Source: Peromyscus leucopus | Taxonomy: Eukaryota > Chordata > Mammalia > Rodentia > Cricetidae | Assembly (NCBI RefSeq): GCF_004664715.2 | Contig: NC_051071.1 | Coordinates: 31,684,161-31,748,160, forward strand | DNA: 64,000 bases | Direction: 5' to 3' | Shown here: piece by piece, positions 45,180 through 57,179 of the stretch | Numbering within the stretch: position 1 is the stretch's first letter | How the letters are laid out: each line of letters begins with the position of its first letter | Position numbers and translations under genes: made by a program | Notes under the pieces: model-generated | The model's database searches: none | The model's input: only the letters and a program-made list of their open reading frames with translations | What the model was told of the DNA's origin: nothing

Positions 45180-45535
45180 TTTTTTCTGCAGACAACAGGA
45201 TCTCTGAAATGAACTGGAATTTAATGTCATTCCATTAACATTTCGGAAAATGCCAGCAAGAAGCTCCAACTGGTAATTACATACGAGAGGGGACAAATTG
45301 GGTGTGTTTGCCTCGCACACGTCCACCAGACCCCTCCTCCCCCGAAATGTTTCAGAGTAGATTGTGTCATCAAAAACTATTTGAAATTATTCTGTCCTCA
45401 CAATTATGGATTCAAATGACATTTACATTTGGCCAAATGGTCTCTAATTGAGCCGCCCATTAAGTGACTGCATGTAGAAGCAGTCATGAAATGAAACCTC
45501 ATTTGCAAGCTGCAGACAGGAAGGTGGTGATTATT
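45180..45535. promoter_or_regulatory. Candidate conserved enhancer-like block
   Basis: Repeat-free, with evenly mixed motifs typical of ultraconserved developmental enhancers. GGTAATTACAT (45271-45281) and TAATTG...CCATTAAG (45445-45464) are homeodomain-type sites. CATTTGGCCAAATG (45426-45439) is a 14-bp perfect palindrome. TCACAATTATGG lies at 45398-45409. This is the best enhancer candidate in the window by eye, but no conservation data were available. Confidence 0.45.
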
Positions 45536-45739
45536 TCTAGAAGGTGAGAAGCCCACGAGTCCTCCTCTGGCTCTTTCAGAAAGGGATGCAGAGGCCAGTG
45601 ATGACCCTGTCCTTGTTCACAGGGCCAGTGATGACCCCATCCTTGTCCACCGTGCTCGCAAAAGCCCACTGTTCTGTGTAACTTCACAGATCGCTGTCTC
45701 ATGAGCCACTGTGATCTCCGCACCACCTTTGAATGGACA

Positions 45740-45870
45740 GGGCAGGTGCTCTGCTGTGTTCGTTTCACAGCTGGGGAAACTTAAGTCATAATTCACATGA
45801 CTCACCAAAGTCATGTGACAAGCACAGGAAGAGGCCACATTCAAGCCAGCACTTCCTACCCCCAGTCCTG
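45740..45870 (+). mobile_element. MIR SINE
   Basis: TCGTTTCACAGCTGGGGAAA, cttaagtcataattcac, caaagtcatgtgacaagcac and GCCACATTCAAGCCAGCAC are a sense MIR core and 3' half. Confidence 0.7.
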
Positions 45871-46299
45871 GGGCACCCACCACAACCATGGGGCCTGTCC
45901 AACACCTTTAATGATGACAATACAGGGGGATAGCTGTGGCAATGGAGACAGATGTGTACATGTGGCCGGCACATCACCAGCTATGAAAATGACCACACGA
46001 AGAAGAGGTGACCTGCAGCAGACCTCCCACCCCAGGAGAAGGCTGGGGGGAATAATGGGCTGCGCAGCCACTGGCAGAGTCCAAGCAGTGGTGTATACTG
46101 GACCATTTAGAAAATAATGACAAGAAGGATGGCTGTCCACTGTAGCAAGTCAAGCACACTTACCAAAACCAGTCTGGTCCCACCCATGAGTGTGCTGATG
46201 AATGAGCCTGCTAGTCCGGTCTGTGAGAGAGTTTGTGAGAACACCATTAATGCCTGAACTCTGCAGACTTCCTCACTTGGACTTGGGATAAAACGTAAA

Positions 46300-46785
46300 T
46301 GCTTTAAAGGTTTCACAATACCCAGTCAAGTTCAGTGGTGACTCCTTCCTCAACCCCACCCTTATCACCTGTCAGATCTCCACACAGATCCATGGACACC
46401 CCACACACATCTCCCCAGCTGACCGAATCATAAACTGATTCCCCACTTCCTCTGCTATAGCTCACACTCTTGTATTAAATCTGTTCTCTGTCCAGGTTTC
46501 ACTTCCTCCCTCCTACCCAGACCTGGCCCTTCAGGTCTCAGCCTGCAGGTCCCTTCCTGCGGGATGCAGCTTAGTGCACCTCTGCCCTTCCTTGGCTGGG
46601 TTTGCCTGCCTTCTCCTCCCACCTCTGTCTGCACTTCCCCAGCTCTCCCTGTAATTGTTTCATTCTCAGTCAGGTCTCACCACCTGGCAATTACCGAGTA
46701 GAAACAGCAACTGCTCTCATATTCACTATGGTAACCTCCAGTCAGGCATCGAAGTATTTTGTTGAATGATGGAATAGATTGTTTT
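46300..46785 (+). mobile_element. L2 LINE 3' region
   Basis: CCTGGCCCTTCAGGTCTCAG, cctgcgggatgcagctt, ctccctgtaattgtttcattc and the final GTATTTTGTTGAATGATGGA match the L2 3' end. Ancient and fragmentary. Confidence 0.65.
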
Positions 46786-47464
46786 TTTTAATTAAGTTAG
46801 CCAGTGATAAACTCTACTAAACAAAACAAAAGAAGGACTCGCTCCTTTACAGGTGTTAAGTTCAGCTGGCTTGAGCGCCACTAAGATCCCTGCTGGACAA
46901 TACCCCTATGCCATATGACATAATAACACATTAGACTCAAGATTCTCCTGGAAAAAAGAAAGTGAGCAGGCACCGCATTTACAGAAGTCTGTCTTAAAGA
47001 GGCTTATTTCTATCTGGGTGAGATCCAAGTTACTGAGGGCTTTAAATAATTGGGAAAGACATTATCTTTGGAAGCTAAAATCCAACCCTTGAATACCTTG
47101 GTTCTTGCCAAATATCTCCCACAACCAACATTAAGTGGATTATCCTGTCCTTAATCACATGCTAAATGCCTGCATCTGTGGCTGGCATCAGCTGAGTGTG
47201 CAGCAGCTGCAGTCACCACTTAACCCCCCTGCTATCACAGCAGAAAGCAAGGGGTGAAGAGCTGCAAGCGGTGGGCAGGAAGCAAGACCATACAGGTTAG
47301 GGTCTTCATGCAGTCAGCCACTCAGCACCAGTTAATGATCAAGCATATTTAGGTGCAAAAGAGAAAAGTCAGGCACATTTCATTTTTCTAAGGGACTCTA
47401 TAGAGAAAATAAAAAGTCCTTACAGAACTAAAAACTCCTTTTGCTCGCACTCAGACTTGATGTG
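46786..47464. other. Unique sequence, possibly conserved
   Basis: 47100-47250 (ACATTAAGTGGATTATCC, GCATCAGCTGAGTGTGCAG) is repeat-free and could be regulatory. No gene. Confidence 0.35.
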
Positions 47465-47580
47465 AACTTGAGGTTCTGATTCAGGAAGTCTGGGCTAGGG
47501 TCTGAAAAAGCGATGTTCTGATATTCTTTTGATTAAGGGTGTTGCTGCCAGTACAAAGACCACAGTCTGAGCACAGAACA
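47465..47580 (-). mobile_element. MER5A-like fragment
   Basis: GGTTCTGATTCAGGAAGTCT, gggctagggtctgaaaaagc and gttgctgccagtacaaagac fit the MER5A antisense order. Confidence 0.65.
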
Positions 47581-47645
47581 TCTCATTGTCATAAACACGG
47601 ACAATGAAATCCATTTTTTTTTTAAGTTTTTTTTTTAAGTTTTTC

Positions 47646-47805
47646 AGCCGGGGTTGGAGGCACATGCCTTTAATCCCAGCGCTTGAGAGGCAGAGTCAGG
47701 CAGATCTCAGAGAGTTTGATGCCAGCCTGCTCTACAAAGTGAGATCCAGGACAGCCATGACTGTTACACAGAGAAATGTCTCAAAAAAAACAAAAAACAA
47801 AAAAA
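47646..47805 (+). mobile_element. B1 SINE
   Basis: AGCCGGGGTTGGAGGCACAT, GCCTTTAATCCCAGCGCTTG, GAGTTTGATGCCAGCCTGCT, and an A-rich tail. A T-rich run precedes it and an antisense L1 follows. Confidence 0.92.
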
Positions 47806-47810
47806 GGGGT

Positions 47811-47925
47811 TTTTTTTCATTTTACATATCAACCACTGTTCCCCCTCCCTCCCCTCCTCCCCACTTCCTCCCACTTCTCCCTACCCCCATCCACTCCTCA
47901 GAAAAAGTAAGGCCTCCAAATCCTT
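47811..47925 (-). mobile_element. L1 3' UTR end, minus
   Basis: T run, then CATTTTACATATCAACCACT, GTTCCCCCTCCCTCCCCTCC, and TCCTCAGAAAAAGTAAGGCC are the antisense L1 3' terminus. Confidence 0.75.
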
Positions 47926-48382
47926 ATTACCTCAATTGATTGATGGGGGTAGTAGGTGCAGAGGGACTTACTGAGCCTCTTCTTACCCAATGGTATCTTA
48001 ACTTAAATTCTGGGTTCCTTTATGTAAACCCCAAGTCCCTAATTCCCAACTTAATCTCCTTACACTTAGCATCTGATGACAGCCATGACTGACTTCTACC
48101 TCTGCACACAGACCTGGCATTTACCAAGTGGTTTCTCAAGCCAAGGGCTGTAGACACTGACAGCCATAACTGCTTCTCTGGGGCTTGTCTCCCTTGATCT
48201 TCCAGATCTTTATGACCCCCAGCACCATGATCTGAGAGGCATACTGACTGTACTAACTGGGAAGTTGTGAGAATACCAGAGTGTTTATCACTAGCGAATC
48301 TGAGGTAGTCATCTAAGTGTTTGTCCTGGGCACCACATACCCAGTATGTCCCCACACAAGTTATGTACCAACAACAGAGCCC
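47926..48382. other. Unique sequence
   Basis: No repeat or gene recognised. A 111-codon minus frame here (48020-48355) has no domain features. Confidence 0.35.
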
Positions 48383-48695
48383 TGTGCTATTGGTGAAATT
48401 ATTAAGGCCACTCCATGTAGTTAAAAGGGAGGTTTATTTAGTGGTATAACTTACAAATGAAGGGATATGTATGTTGCAGGGTCTGGGAAAGACATAGCGC
48501 AGTCTGGCGGTGTTCTCTGGAGAACTCTGTTCGGTCTAACTCCAGCATCCAGGGTCCAGGAACCAAGAGAGTTGGTGCATCTGGATCTTGGGTCTTCAGG
48601 GTCCTCTCTTGGCCCCGCCTTATAGGCGTGACAGTTACCGAAGCCTCAATGGGGGTTGGAACTTCCAGATCAAGGTTGGAATGGCTACCCACTAC
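48383..48695 (-). mobile_element. ERV2-type 3' LTR, minus
   Basis: About 313 bp, TG...CA. On the minus strand: start TGTAGTGGGTAGCCATTCCA, a TATA-like GCCTATAAGGCGGGG, then CTAAATAAACCTCCCTTTTA with the AATAAA signal. A purine-rich AAGCGGGGAGA lies just upstream in element orientation (48696-48710), as expected of a PPT before a 3' LTR. Confidence 0.75.
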
Positions 48696-48879
48696 ATCTC
48701 CCCGCTTTGTCTAAATAAGAAGGTTCTAACCTAAAACAAGACTATATATGGAAAGGTTATCAAATATTGTTCAGGGGTAAAGAGGGTTAATGACCTAGAT
48801 AAGATGGAACTACAACCAATGTGAACAATATTAAGCAAGAAACACATACTAAAATCCAGAGAAGTCTAAAGCGTAGGGA
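48696..48879 (-). mobile_element. ERV internal remnant between LTR copies
   Basis: About 180 bp: antisense PPT (TCTCCCCGCTTTGTCTAAAT), AAGAAGGTTCTAACCTAAAA, then AT-rich sequence. No coding sequence survives. Confidence 0.6.
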
Positions 48880-49081
48880 AATGGCATGCACAGTCTGACG
48901 GTGTTCTCTGGAGAATTCTGCTTGGTCTACCTCCAGCGTCCAGGGTCCAGAAACCAAGAGAGACAGTGCATCCAGATTCTTCAGAGTCCTCTCTTGGCCC
49001 TCCCTTGTAGGTGTGACAATTACCAAAACCTCAATAGGGGTTGGAACTTCCATATCAAGATTGGAATGGCTACCCACTACA
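48880..49081 (-). mobile_element. Second partial LTR of same family
   Basis: Repeats 48484-48695 at roughly 90% identity: CAGTCTGACGGTGTTCTCTG, CCAGCGTCCAGGGTCCAGAA, TGGAATGGCTACCCACTACA. It lacks the AATAAA-containing part. Probably the 5' LTR of a provirus with a large internal deletion, or a rearranged duplicate. Confidence 0.7.
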
Positions 49082-49200
49082 CTGTACCAAGGGGAATAGA
49101 TGAAAATTGCACTTGGTATCTACTGTGGACAGGACATTGTACCGATTGTTCCCTGAGCTCTCATTCAAGAGATGCAGGATAGGTTAAGGTCTTTGCTCCT

Positions 49201-49440
49201 GGGGCTGAAAAGATGGCTCAGTGGTTGAGAGCATTTGCTGTACAATCATGAGGACCTGAGTTGGGATCCCAGAACCCAAGTTGGGCATCCATAAAACATC
49301 TGTTGCTCTATCTTTCTGAGGGATCTGACACCTTCTTTTGGACTCCATGTGCACACAGGCATGAACACCTTCACATTATAGGTGTACATATACTCACATG
49401 GAACACATACATATGCATAAATAAATATTTGAAAAGTATC
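49201..49440 (+). mobile_element. B3/B2-type SINE
   Basis: GGGGCTGAAAAGATGGCTCA, GTGGTTGAGAGCATTTGCTG, B-box region CCTGAGTTGGGATCC, ATCTGACACCTTCTTTTGGA, and ATAAATAAATATT end. Confidence 0.88.
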
Positions 49441-51192
<1,752 letters not shown>

Positions 51193-51253
51193 CCCTCTCC
51201 CTCTATTTCTCCATCTATCTATCTCATCCCTCTCTCTCTCCCACTTGCTCTCT

Positions 51254-51380
51254 CCTGAAATAGGGTCTCATATATTTTTGACTGGCTTAGAATTCACTAT
51301 GTTGGCCTTGAACTCGGGACATTCTTCACATTTTATCCTCTGAGCAGTGGGGCTACAGAAGCACACTACATCCTGCTTTT
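51254..51380 (-). mobile_element. B1/PB1 SINE, minus
   Basis: AAATAGGGTCTCATATATTT, CACTATGTTGGCCTTGAACT, CTGAGCAGTGGGGCTACAGA, AAGCACACTACATCCTGC. Diverged, with loss at both ends. Confidence 0.75.
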
Positions 51381-52454
51381 TTTCCTTTTTCTTTTTAAAT
51401 CCAGACTTGGCCCAGAATTCCTCAGCCTAGCACGCTGACCAGGGCTGCTAAGTGGCTGGACTAGTCAGGCACAACCAAGCCTACCTGTCTGTTCTGGAGT
51501 GCACTGAGTAAGCAGTGCAGGACTTCATGTCAAAGTTGCTCAAAATTGGAGTGTCACTGAAGCAGCTTCAGGTGGAGACTCAAACACTGTCAAGGTCCTC
51601 CAGAGGGAGTTGCTTCTTAATTAGAGTTTGAACCAGACAGTCTTTAAGTAACCCAGACAGGGGTTCTCCCTCCTTCCTAAACTGTACCTGTAGCAAGGGT
51701 AGAGAGAAAACGCCTACCTAGTATATGATTAACACCAGTGAACTAAGTCCTACCCTAACACTTCCTCCTCTGCCTTTCTCCTCCCTCTTATCTTTATTGG
51801 CTTCCTGAAATGCCTTTTCTGGAAAGGCAGACTCTGTTCTAAATCTCTCTGTCTATGAACACAATTACCACGTCTGCTTCTTCCACAAGGTAAAAATGAA
51901 TCACGAGATGCAAGATATTAACTTAGCCGCCCAGCCATAGCAGCCTGTCTTCATCTCTAAATAATGCAATCCCCTCGTATAAAATAGAGGATGACAGTTT
52001 TATTCTTCAGTCCAAAGTGTTTAGCATTATGGAGAGACATCTGCTGCAGATGAAATTTGGGTCTTCGGAACACTAATACTTTGAAATTTATTCTTCCTCA
52101 CCACCTGGAGGCTCGTGAGTCCATTTGGGGATGTTTCCATCTTGTGCTGCCTTGCAAACTGACGAGGGCTCAGTTCCCAGTGAAGCAAGTAGTAAGCTCT
52201 GCTATCTAGATTCTCACATCCACACTGCAAGGGAAAGGACCAGGATTTGACCATCAAGAGCCTCTCTGTACCCTCTGGCTCCCTTTATCACTGTCCCTCC
52301 TTCCACAATAATGTCCCACTTATTAGATCCTACAGGAATTTCTGGAATAGAATTCACTAAGGCATAAGAGTTTTGGTTTCTTTTCTCACCCAGGGCTCAT
52401 AAGTGGGCTTCAGATGTTCTGTGTATCCTTCCAAAGTCATATGCATAATACTGT
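51381..52454. other. Unique sequence
   Basis: No gene. 51890-52000 is balanced unique sequence and could be conserved, with weak support. Confidence 0.35.
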
Positions 52455-52600
52455 GTGTGAGGTTGTTTTATTATTTAATTAACTAACTTTACATACTGAC
52501 TTCTGTTTCCCTCCCTTTTGTTCCCACCCCCATTCCCTCGGTGTGTGAGTTTTATAATCTTCATCAAACTCTCCATCAAAAAAGTGAGGCATCAATAGAA
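52455..52600 (-). mobile_element. L1 3' UTR end, minus
   Basis: TTTATTATTTAATTAACTAA, CTTTACATACTGACTTCTG, TTTCCCTCCCTTTTGTTCCC and AAAAAGTGAGGCATC follow the antisense L1 3' end pattern. Confidence 0.6.
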
Positions 52601-52734
52601 ATATGACACTGCCATCTCACAGGCCTTTCCATTGTCCATATTCACATGAAAATATCACCAAGAACTGTCAGATATTTTGTCTCGTTTCAGTTTTGTCCCT
52701 AGCTTTGCTCGTCCCAGGCCTAGCCCTCCACCAT

Positions 52735-53375
52735 CAACCTCTGTTCAAACTACCTTCATCTCAACAGCTGAGAACAATCTCCCAACTGCCTCCCATGGTG
52801 TACTCCCCTCCTACAATCTGCTCTCCACAAAGCAGCCAGCTCATATTTTCAGATCTCTAATCTGATCATTTTGACACTTTGCTTAAAACCCTTTAATGAC
52901 TTCCCACAGCTCTGAGTGTAATCACAAGTCATAAGTATTCACATGAGCAACCACAGTACATCACTCTCAACTCTTCTTTTTGCCTGATGAACCCAGTTAC
53001 ATCTAACTTTCTATCCAGCTTCAAATTCTCCATTTCCTCTCCTGACCCTGGCCTTGTACACATTCTGTATTCCAAGTTTACCAAGCTGTATCATAATGCT
53101 AATTTCAACCTACCCCTTTCCCCAACTTTCCTAACTGGGTCAAACCTCATATCTGTAAAACTGTGTGTGCTGCATGAGCTTCTACATTTTCTGTCCAAGT
53201 CAGAAGTATGCATTATGTATGATCCATTGATTAACACTTACCACTTATCCTTCAGAAAAACTAATTGTCATTATAACTTTAGGGTTTACTAGGCTGGTAG
53301 CTACAGGGGCAATTGGGACTTGATAACTACTCAGTAAAAAAAAATGAATGATCAAGCAGGCAAGTAAATATGTGG
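52735..53375 (+). mobile_element. L2 LINE 3' region
   Basis: TCTGCTCTCCACAAAGCAGC, TCTAATCTGATCATTTTGAC, TTAAAACCCTTTAATGACTT, CCCACAGCTCTGAGTGTAAT and TGAATGATCAAGCAGGCAAG keep L2 order over 600 bp. This is the longest L2 in the window. The open frames of 85-101 codons here are not intact ORF2. Confidence 0.85.
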
Positions 53376-54250
53376 CCAATGATGTAATAGAGGAGAGGGT
53401 ACAGCTCTCTGAGAGTGCGGGAGAGGGGCACTTTCTCAGCACATCAGGCAGAAAGGGCTGCACCTCAGTCATCTTAAGAGGCTAGATCAGAGACTACGAT
53501 GTGCCACAAGAAAGCAATGGGTATTGACTAAGCGCATGACACAGCAGCTCACTCTGCATGGAGAGCAAGGAGAGGCCCCAGGAGGACTTGACTTTTGACA
53601 TCAGTCATAAAGGACAACTGAAAGTATTCAGATCAAACACAAAAAAAGACAGGCACAGAATCTTTCAAGCACAAGAAAAAGCAAGTGCCAGGCATGCAGT
53701 CACTAAAGAGAGGAAAAGCTCTGTGGGGTGGAGGTTAAGTGGAACTGACATTGTCCGATCATCTTGTATTCTCCTTTTAAGAGGGGAGAGCTCTTTTGAG
53801 ACTACAAGGATAAGCACTCTCAGCTGTCAGTTCTTAGGAGTGACAGCTGTACATGACCTCACGAAAGGTCATGTTATTCCAAGGGCGGCCCACCCACAAG
53901 GACTAGCTGAGATGGGGGTGGTCACTTGGCTATTTGGGTTTAATGGGGACATTTCTGGTGCCTTCTTACTTCAGAGCTCTGGGTGAGGATGGCACAGGCC
54001 ACCATGGATCCTGTATCACTGTAGCTCTGTCTCTATGCCTTCTCAGCAATAAAGGCTGTTGACCTCAACAAAAAAAAGGCTCAGTGTCAGGTTCTTAGTG
54101 AACCAGACTACCTACCTGGGACAGACCACCAAAGAAGATTTAGGCAGAGGTATCCACCCATGGCATACTGACTAAGGAAACAGCATAAGGGGTGGAAGAT
54201 AGTGTCAAGAGGAACCTATGTTAACTCCCAGAAGTTGGAGAGAGAGTGTG
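53376..54250. other. Unique; possible retroposed 3' end near 54047
   Basis: CAGCAATAAAGGCTGTTGAC followed about 15 nt later by AAAAAAA (54070-54077) resembles an mRNA or LTR polyadenylation end. The 142-codon frame at 53558-53986 has no recognised domain. Confidence 0.35.
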
Positions 54251-54727
54251 TGTAGCACCAATTGTTAGAAGATCTTATCAATACAAACAAACCTGGAGCC
54301 AGGTATTAGGGTGAACACTGAAAAATCAGAGAAACAGAACAAGCCACAGCTAACCTCACCTCACCAATTCCTTAGCTGATCTCATTTCCTCAAACTGGAA
54401 GCCTCTGTGTCCTCATCCCAATGGATCTTAGCTGGACAGCTGCTCAAAAGGCTACAAGCTTAACAGACCTAGTTCCTGGTTTTTACACCTTTCTGTAAAA
54501 ACCTGTCATCACTTCCTGTGATTAAAGGTGTGTGTCACCATGCCTGGCTGTTTGCAGTGTGGCTTTGAACTCACAGAGATCCAGACAGATCTCTGTCTTC
54601 AGAATGCTAGGATTAAAGGCGTGTATGCCACCATTTTCTGGCCTCTATATCTAGCAGCTGTTTTGTTCTCTGTCCCAGATAAGTTTATTAGGGTGCGCAA
54701 TATATTGGGGAACACAATATCACCACA
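54251..54727 (-). mobile_element. LTR-like repeat with two B1-like modules, minus
   Basis: 477 bp, TG...CA. Minus-strand start is TGTGGTGATATTGTGTTCCC, with CACCCTAATAAACTTATCT-like wording soon after. Two B1-like modules lie inside (54521-54550 and 54610-54643, read gattaaaggtgtgtgtcacc and gattaaaggcgtgtatgcca on plus). It ends with CCAGGTTTGTTTGTATTGAT. I know this layout from cricetid genomes but cannot name the family. Confidence 0.65.
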
Positions 54728-55508
54728 AGAAAGAGAGAGAGAGTAATACTAACTTGGTTCCAGTGAGAACAAGGGAAACTAGACCCTTTTCTAAGCATTC
54801 CCAGATACATACGTGAGCATCAGACAGTGACTGGAATGCTCTTGGAGCATCAAGACAGATAATTAACCAACAAAGAGTCATACCAAAGGAATGAACATCA
54901 AATATTGAAACTTGAGTCTTTCTGCCTGATAAAACCAGTTATCAAACTTGCCAAAGAACATTCTTGTGTTAAACACGAAGCTTCAAGGAAGACGAGGAGC
55001 AAAGGTATAAATTTGAAAGAAAGGAAGCAAAATGTATTCAGAATGAAGAAGGATGGGACAGGAATGTAATTCATTTAACAAATGTTTATTTAGTATGTGT
55101 GTGAACCCCTAGGGGAAAAGCTGGGGAAGCAGTGATAAACAAAGCCTTGGTGACTTTGACTACAAACAATGTTGCTGAGTTCATCATGGTCTTGCACATC
55201 AGCCCTATTCCAATGCCTTTCAGAGGCATTTGATGTTGTGTGTTACTTCTGAACTGGTTATCCTGAGTGGTTGTAGCCATTCAGGCTTTTAGAATTTATC
55301 ACAACAAAATATAAAATGTACTGATGCTGCTCTGAATCCTCACTAATCATGGGACCTTGAGTAAATTACACATTTGTCCAATGGGGACAATTATACCAAT
55401 TTCTGGGTATGTACTGTGACACCGTGCATTGGCTAGTACGACACAGTGACTTATAAGCCTTTATTCCATGTGAATTTAGCCATACCAAATAAGAGTGAGG
55501 AGGAATAC
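54728..55508. other. Unique sequence with an ancient repeat end
   Basis: 55070-55140 (TTTAACAAATGTTTATTTAG, gcagtgataaacaaag) resembles an L2/MIR-age 3' end. No gene. Confidence 0.4.
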
Positions 55509-55520
55509 GAAGAAGTAATT

Positions 55521-55558
55521 GTCTCGAAAAACCAAAAAAAAAAAAAAAAAAAAAAAAA
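55521..55558 (+). mobile_element. B1 tail-only insertion (38 bp)
   Basis: The insert reads GTCTCGAAAAACC then a run of about 25 A. It sits between perfect 12-bp copies of GAAGAAGTAATT (55509-55520 and 55559-55570). GTCTCGAAAAACC is the last part of a B1 plus tail, so this is an almost completely 5'-truncated SINE. Confidence 0.88.
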
Positions 55559-55570
55559 GAAGAAGTAATT

Positions 55571-56777
55571 ATCTAAAGACATGACCAATACTGACTCCAT
55601 CATTTGGGGGACTTAGAAGAAAAGTGAAATTGAAAGGGCCTTCATTCAAATATTATTAAAAATTTCAAGATGAATAAGGCAAAGTCCTGGGGCCAGCACA
55701 GGGACCCTGAGTGTCAGGCCTTTTACAACTGCTTAGGTTGAATACTAGGATGCTGGCCTTGAACCTGACATCCCTATTGTCATATCTCAATGGACGTTGG
55801 TCCCCCAGTATCTCCAGAGTGATGAACATACTCTGTGACAAGCATGGTTGTAGAACTAAAGCATATATAGTTTGCTCCCTTGACGGTTTTATGTTATAGC
55901 CTATGCACTGAACCAGACTTCTTTTTCTGTGAATAAAATTATATATGTAGTCCTTTGACTTCAGCTGTTTCAGAGAGAGAGAAAGAGAGAGGGAGATTCT
56001 CCATGTATTGGCTTCCTCAGTACTAAAGGAGGTGACTGCATTTCTTGTAGGCCTTTGGAAAAGTGAGTCAACTTCTGCCAGAGTCTGAATGCCATTGAAG
56101 TTATGTCCATAGTGGACTATAAATGTTACCACCTTTATTACATGTGGAGCAAAGAAGATATTTGTTCAAAATTACCCAGAAAATAAGTAACAGGTCTAAG
56201 ATTCAAACTTGAGCCTTTGGGCCTCAAGGTCCACACTCATCTAATAATGCCTTAATAAATGTGTACTTCTTCCAACTCTCTTCTGCAAAACTTGCTCCAA
56301 TGCTTTGAAATGAAAAATTGCTTAGTTAACAGAAAAACCTGCTTTTCTGCACCCTGGTAGGAGTGAATGCTCCCTAATTCAGTTCAGGCATGTCAGACCA
56401 GATGCAGAAAAACACATGAGCTTTCGTGTCTGACTTGAGCTTCGGGAGCTCTAATTGTCATATAGTGAAGTCTCAGGGCTGACATTACTAGACTGCAGTC
56501 ACCCAGATGTGAGCCTGTGTGGAGGGAATGTTATGAGGGGGGAAACAAAGGTCATATTAGAGTGAGTGATGGATATAATTAATGTCACCGTCACCAAAAG
56601 ACTCAGTGGCTGAAAGACAAATGAATCAGCAGTGGACTTGATGTTGAAACTAAATGGTGTTATGTTGCTCAAATACCTACTTGTTTTGCAAAACAGTAAA
56701 GCAACTTCTTGATCAATGCATACAAAATGTCACTTGAGAACACTATGCAAAATGTAGGGGGAAAGCAGTTTTTCATC
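55571..56777. other. Unique; candidate conserved part at 56290-56720
   Basis: 55972-55994 is a short GA-rich run. 56290-56720 is repeat-free with motifs GCTCTAATTGTCATATAG, AACAAAGGTCA and GATATAATTAATGTCACC. Regulatory potential is inferred. No gene. Confidence 0.35.
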
Positions 56778-56787
56778 TCCCCCCCCC

Positions 56788-56834
<47 letters not shown>
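56778..56834. repeat. C-run/(CT)n/(CA)n compound microsatellite
   Basis: About 11 C, then CT units, then about 16 CA units. Similar in order to the tract at 51090. Confidence 0.97.
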
Positions 56835-56835
<1 letters not shown>

Positions 56836-57179
56836 TCTTATGTATCTAGCTTTTTCATTCCCAATGAAGAGTTTTTGAGGCCTTCCATAGACCAACCCGT
56901 TTCCCTTCCTATCATCCCCCTCTTCAGTCTCATCTCAAATATCAACATCCTAACCCATCATCCCAGAGGCAGCTCAACCTAGGTGACAAGTCTGTCCTGT
57001 CTCCAAATCAGAAATTCAGGCCCTGAAAGGGCATGGCTTGAATGATGGATGATGAGAAATGTCATGTATTGTCAACATTTGTCCAAGAATGTCTCTCCTA
57101 AGTTGCTTTCCACAAGTCCATTCCACTTGATTTCATCACTCTTATTCCCTTCTTCGGGGAGTGAATAGGCTCTGTCTAT
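56835..57179. other. Unique sequence
   Basis: No gene or repeat recognised. Confidence 0.4.

Noticed and set aside
48438..49077. Two similar minus-strand frames (84 and 96 codons) that look like a duplicated small gene
   Set aside because: They are translations of the two copies of one LTR; their similarity is LTR similarity, not a protein family.
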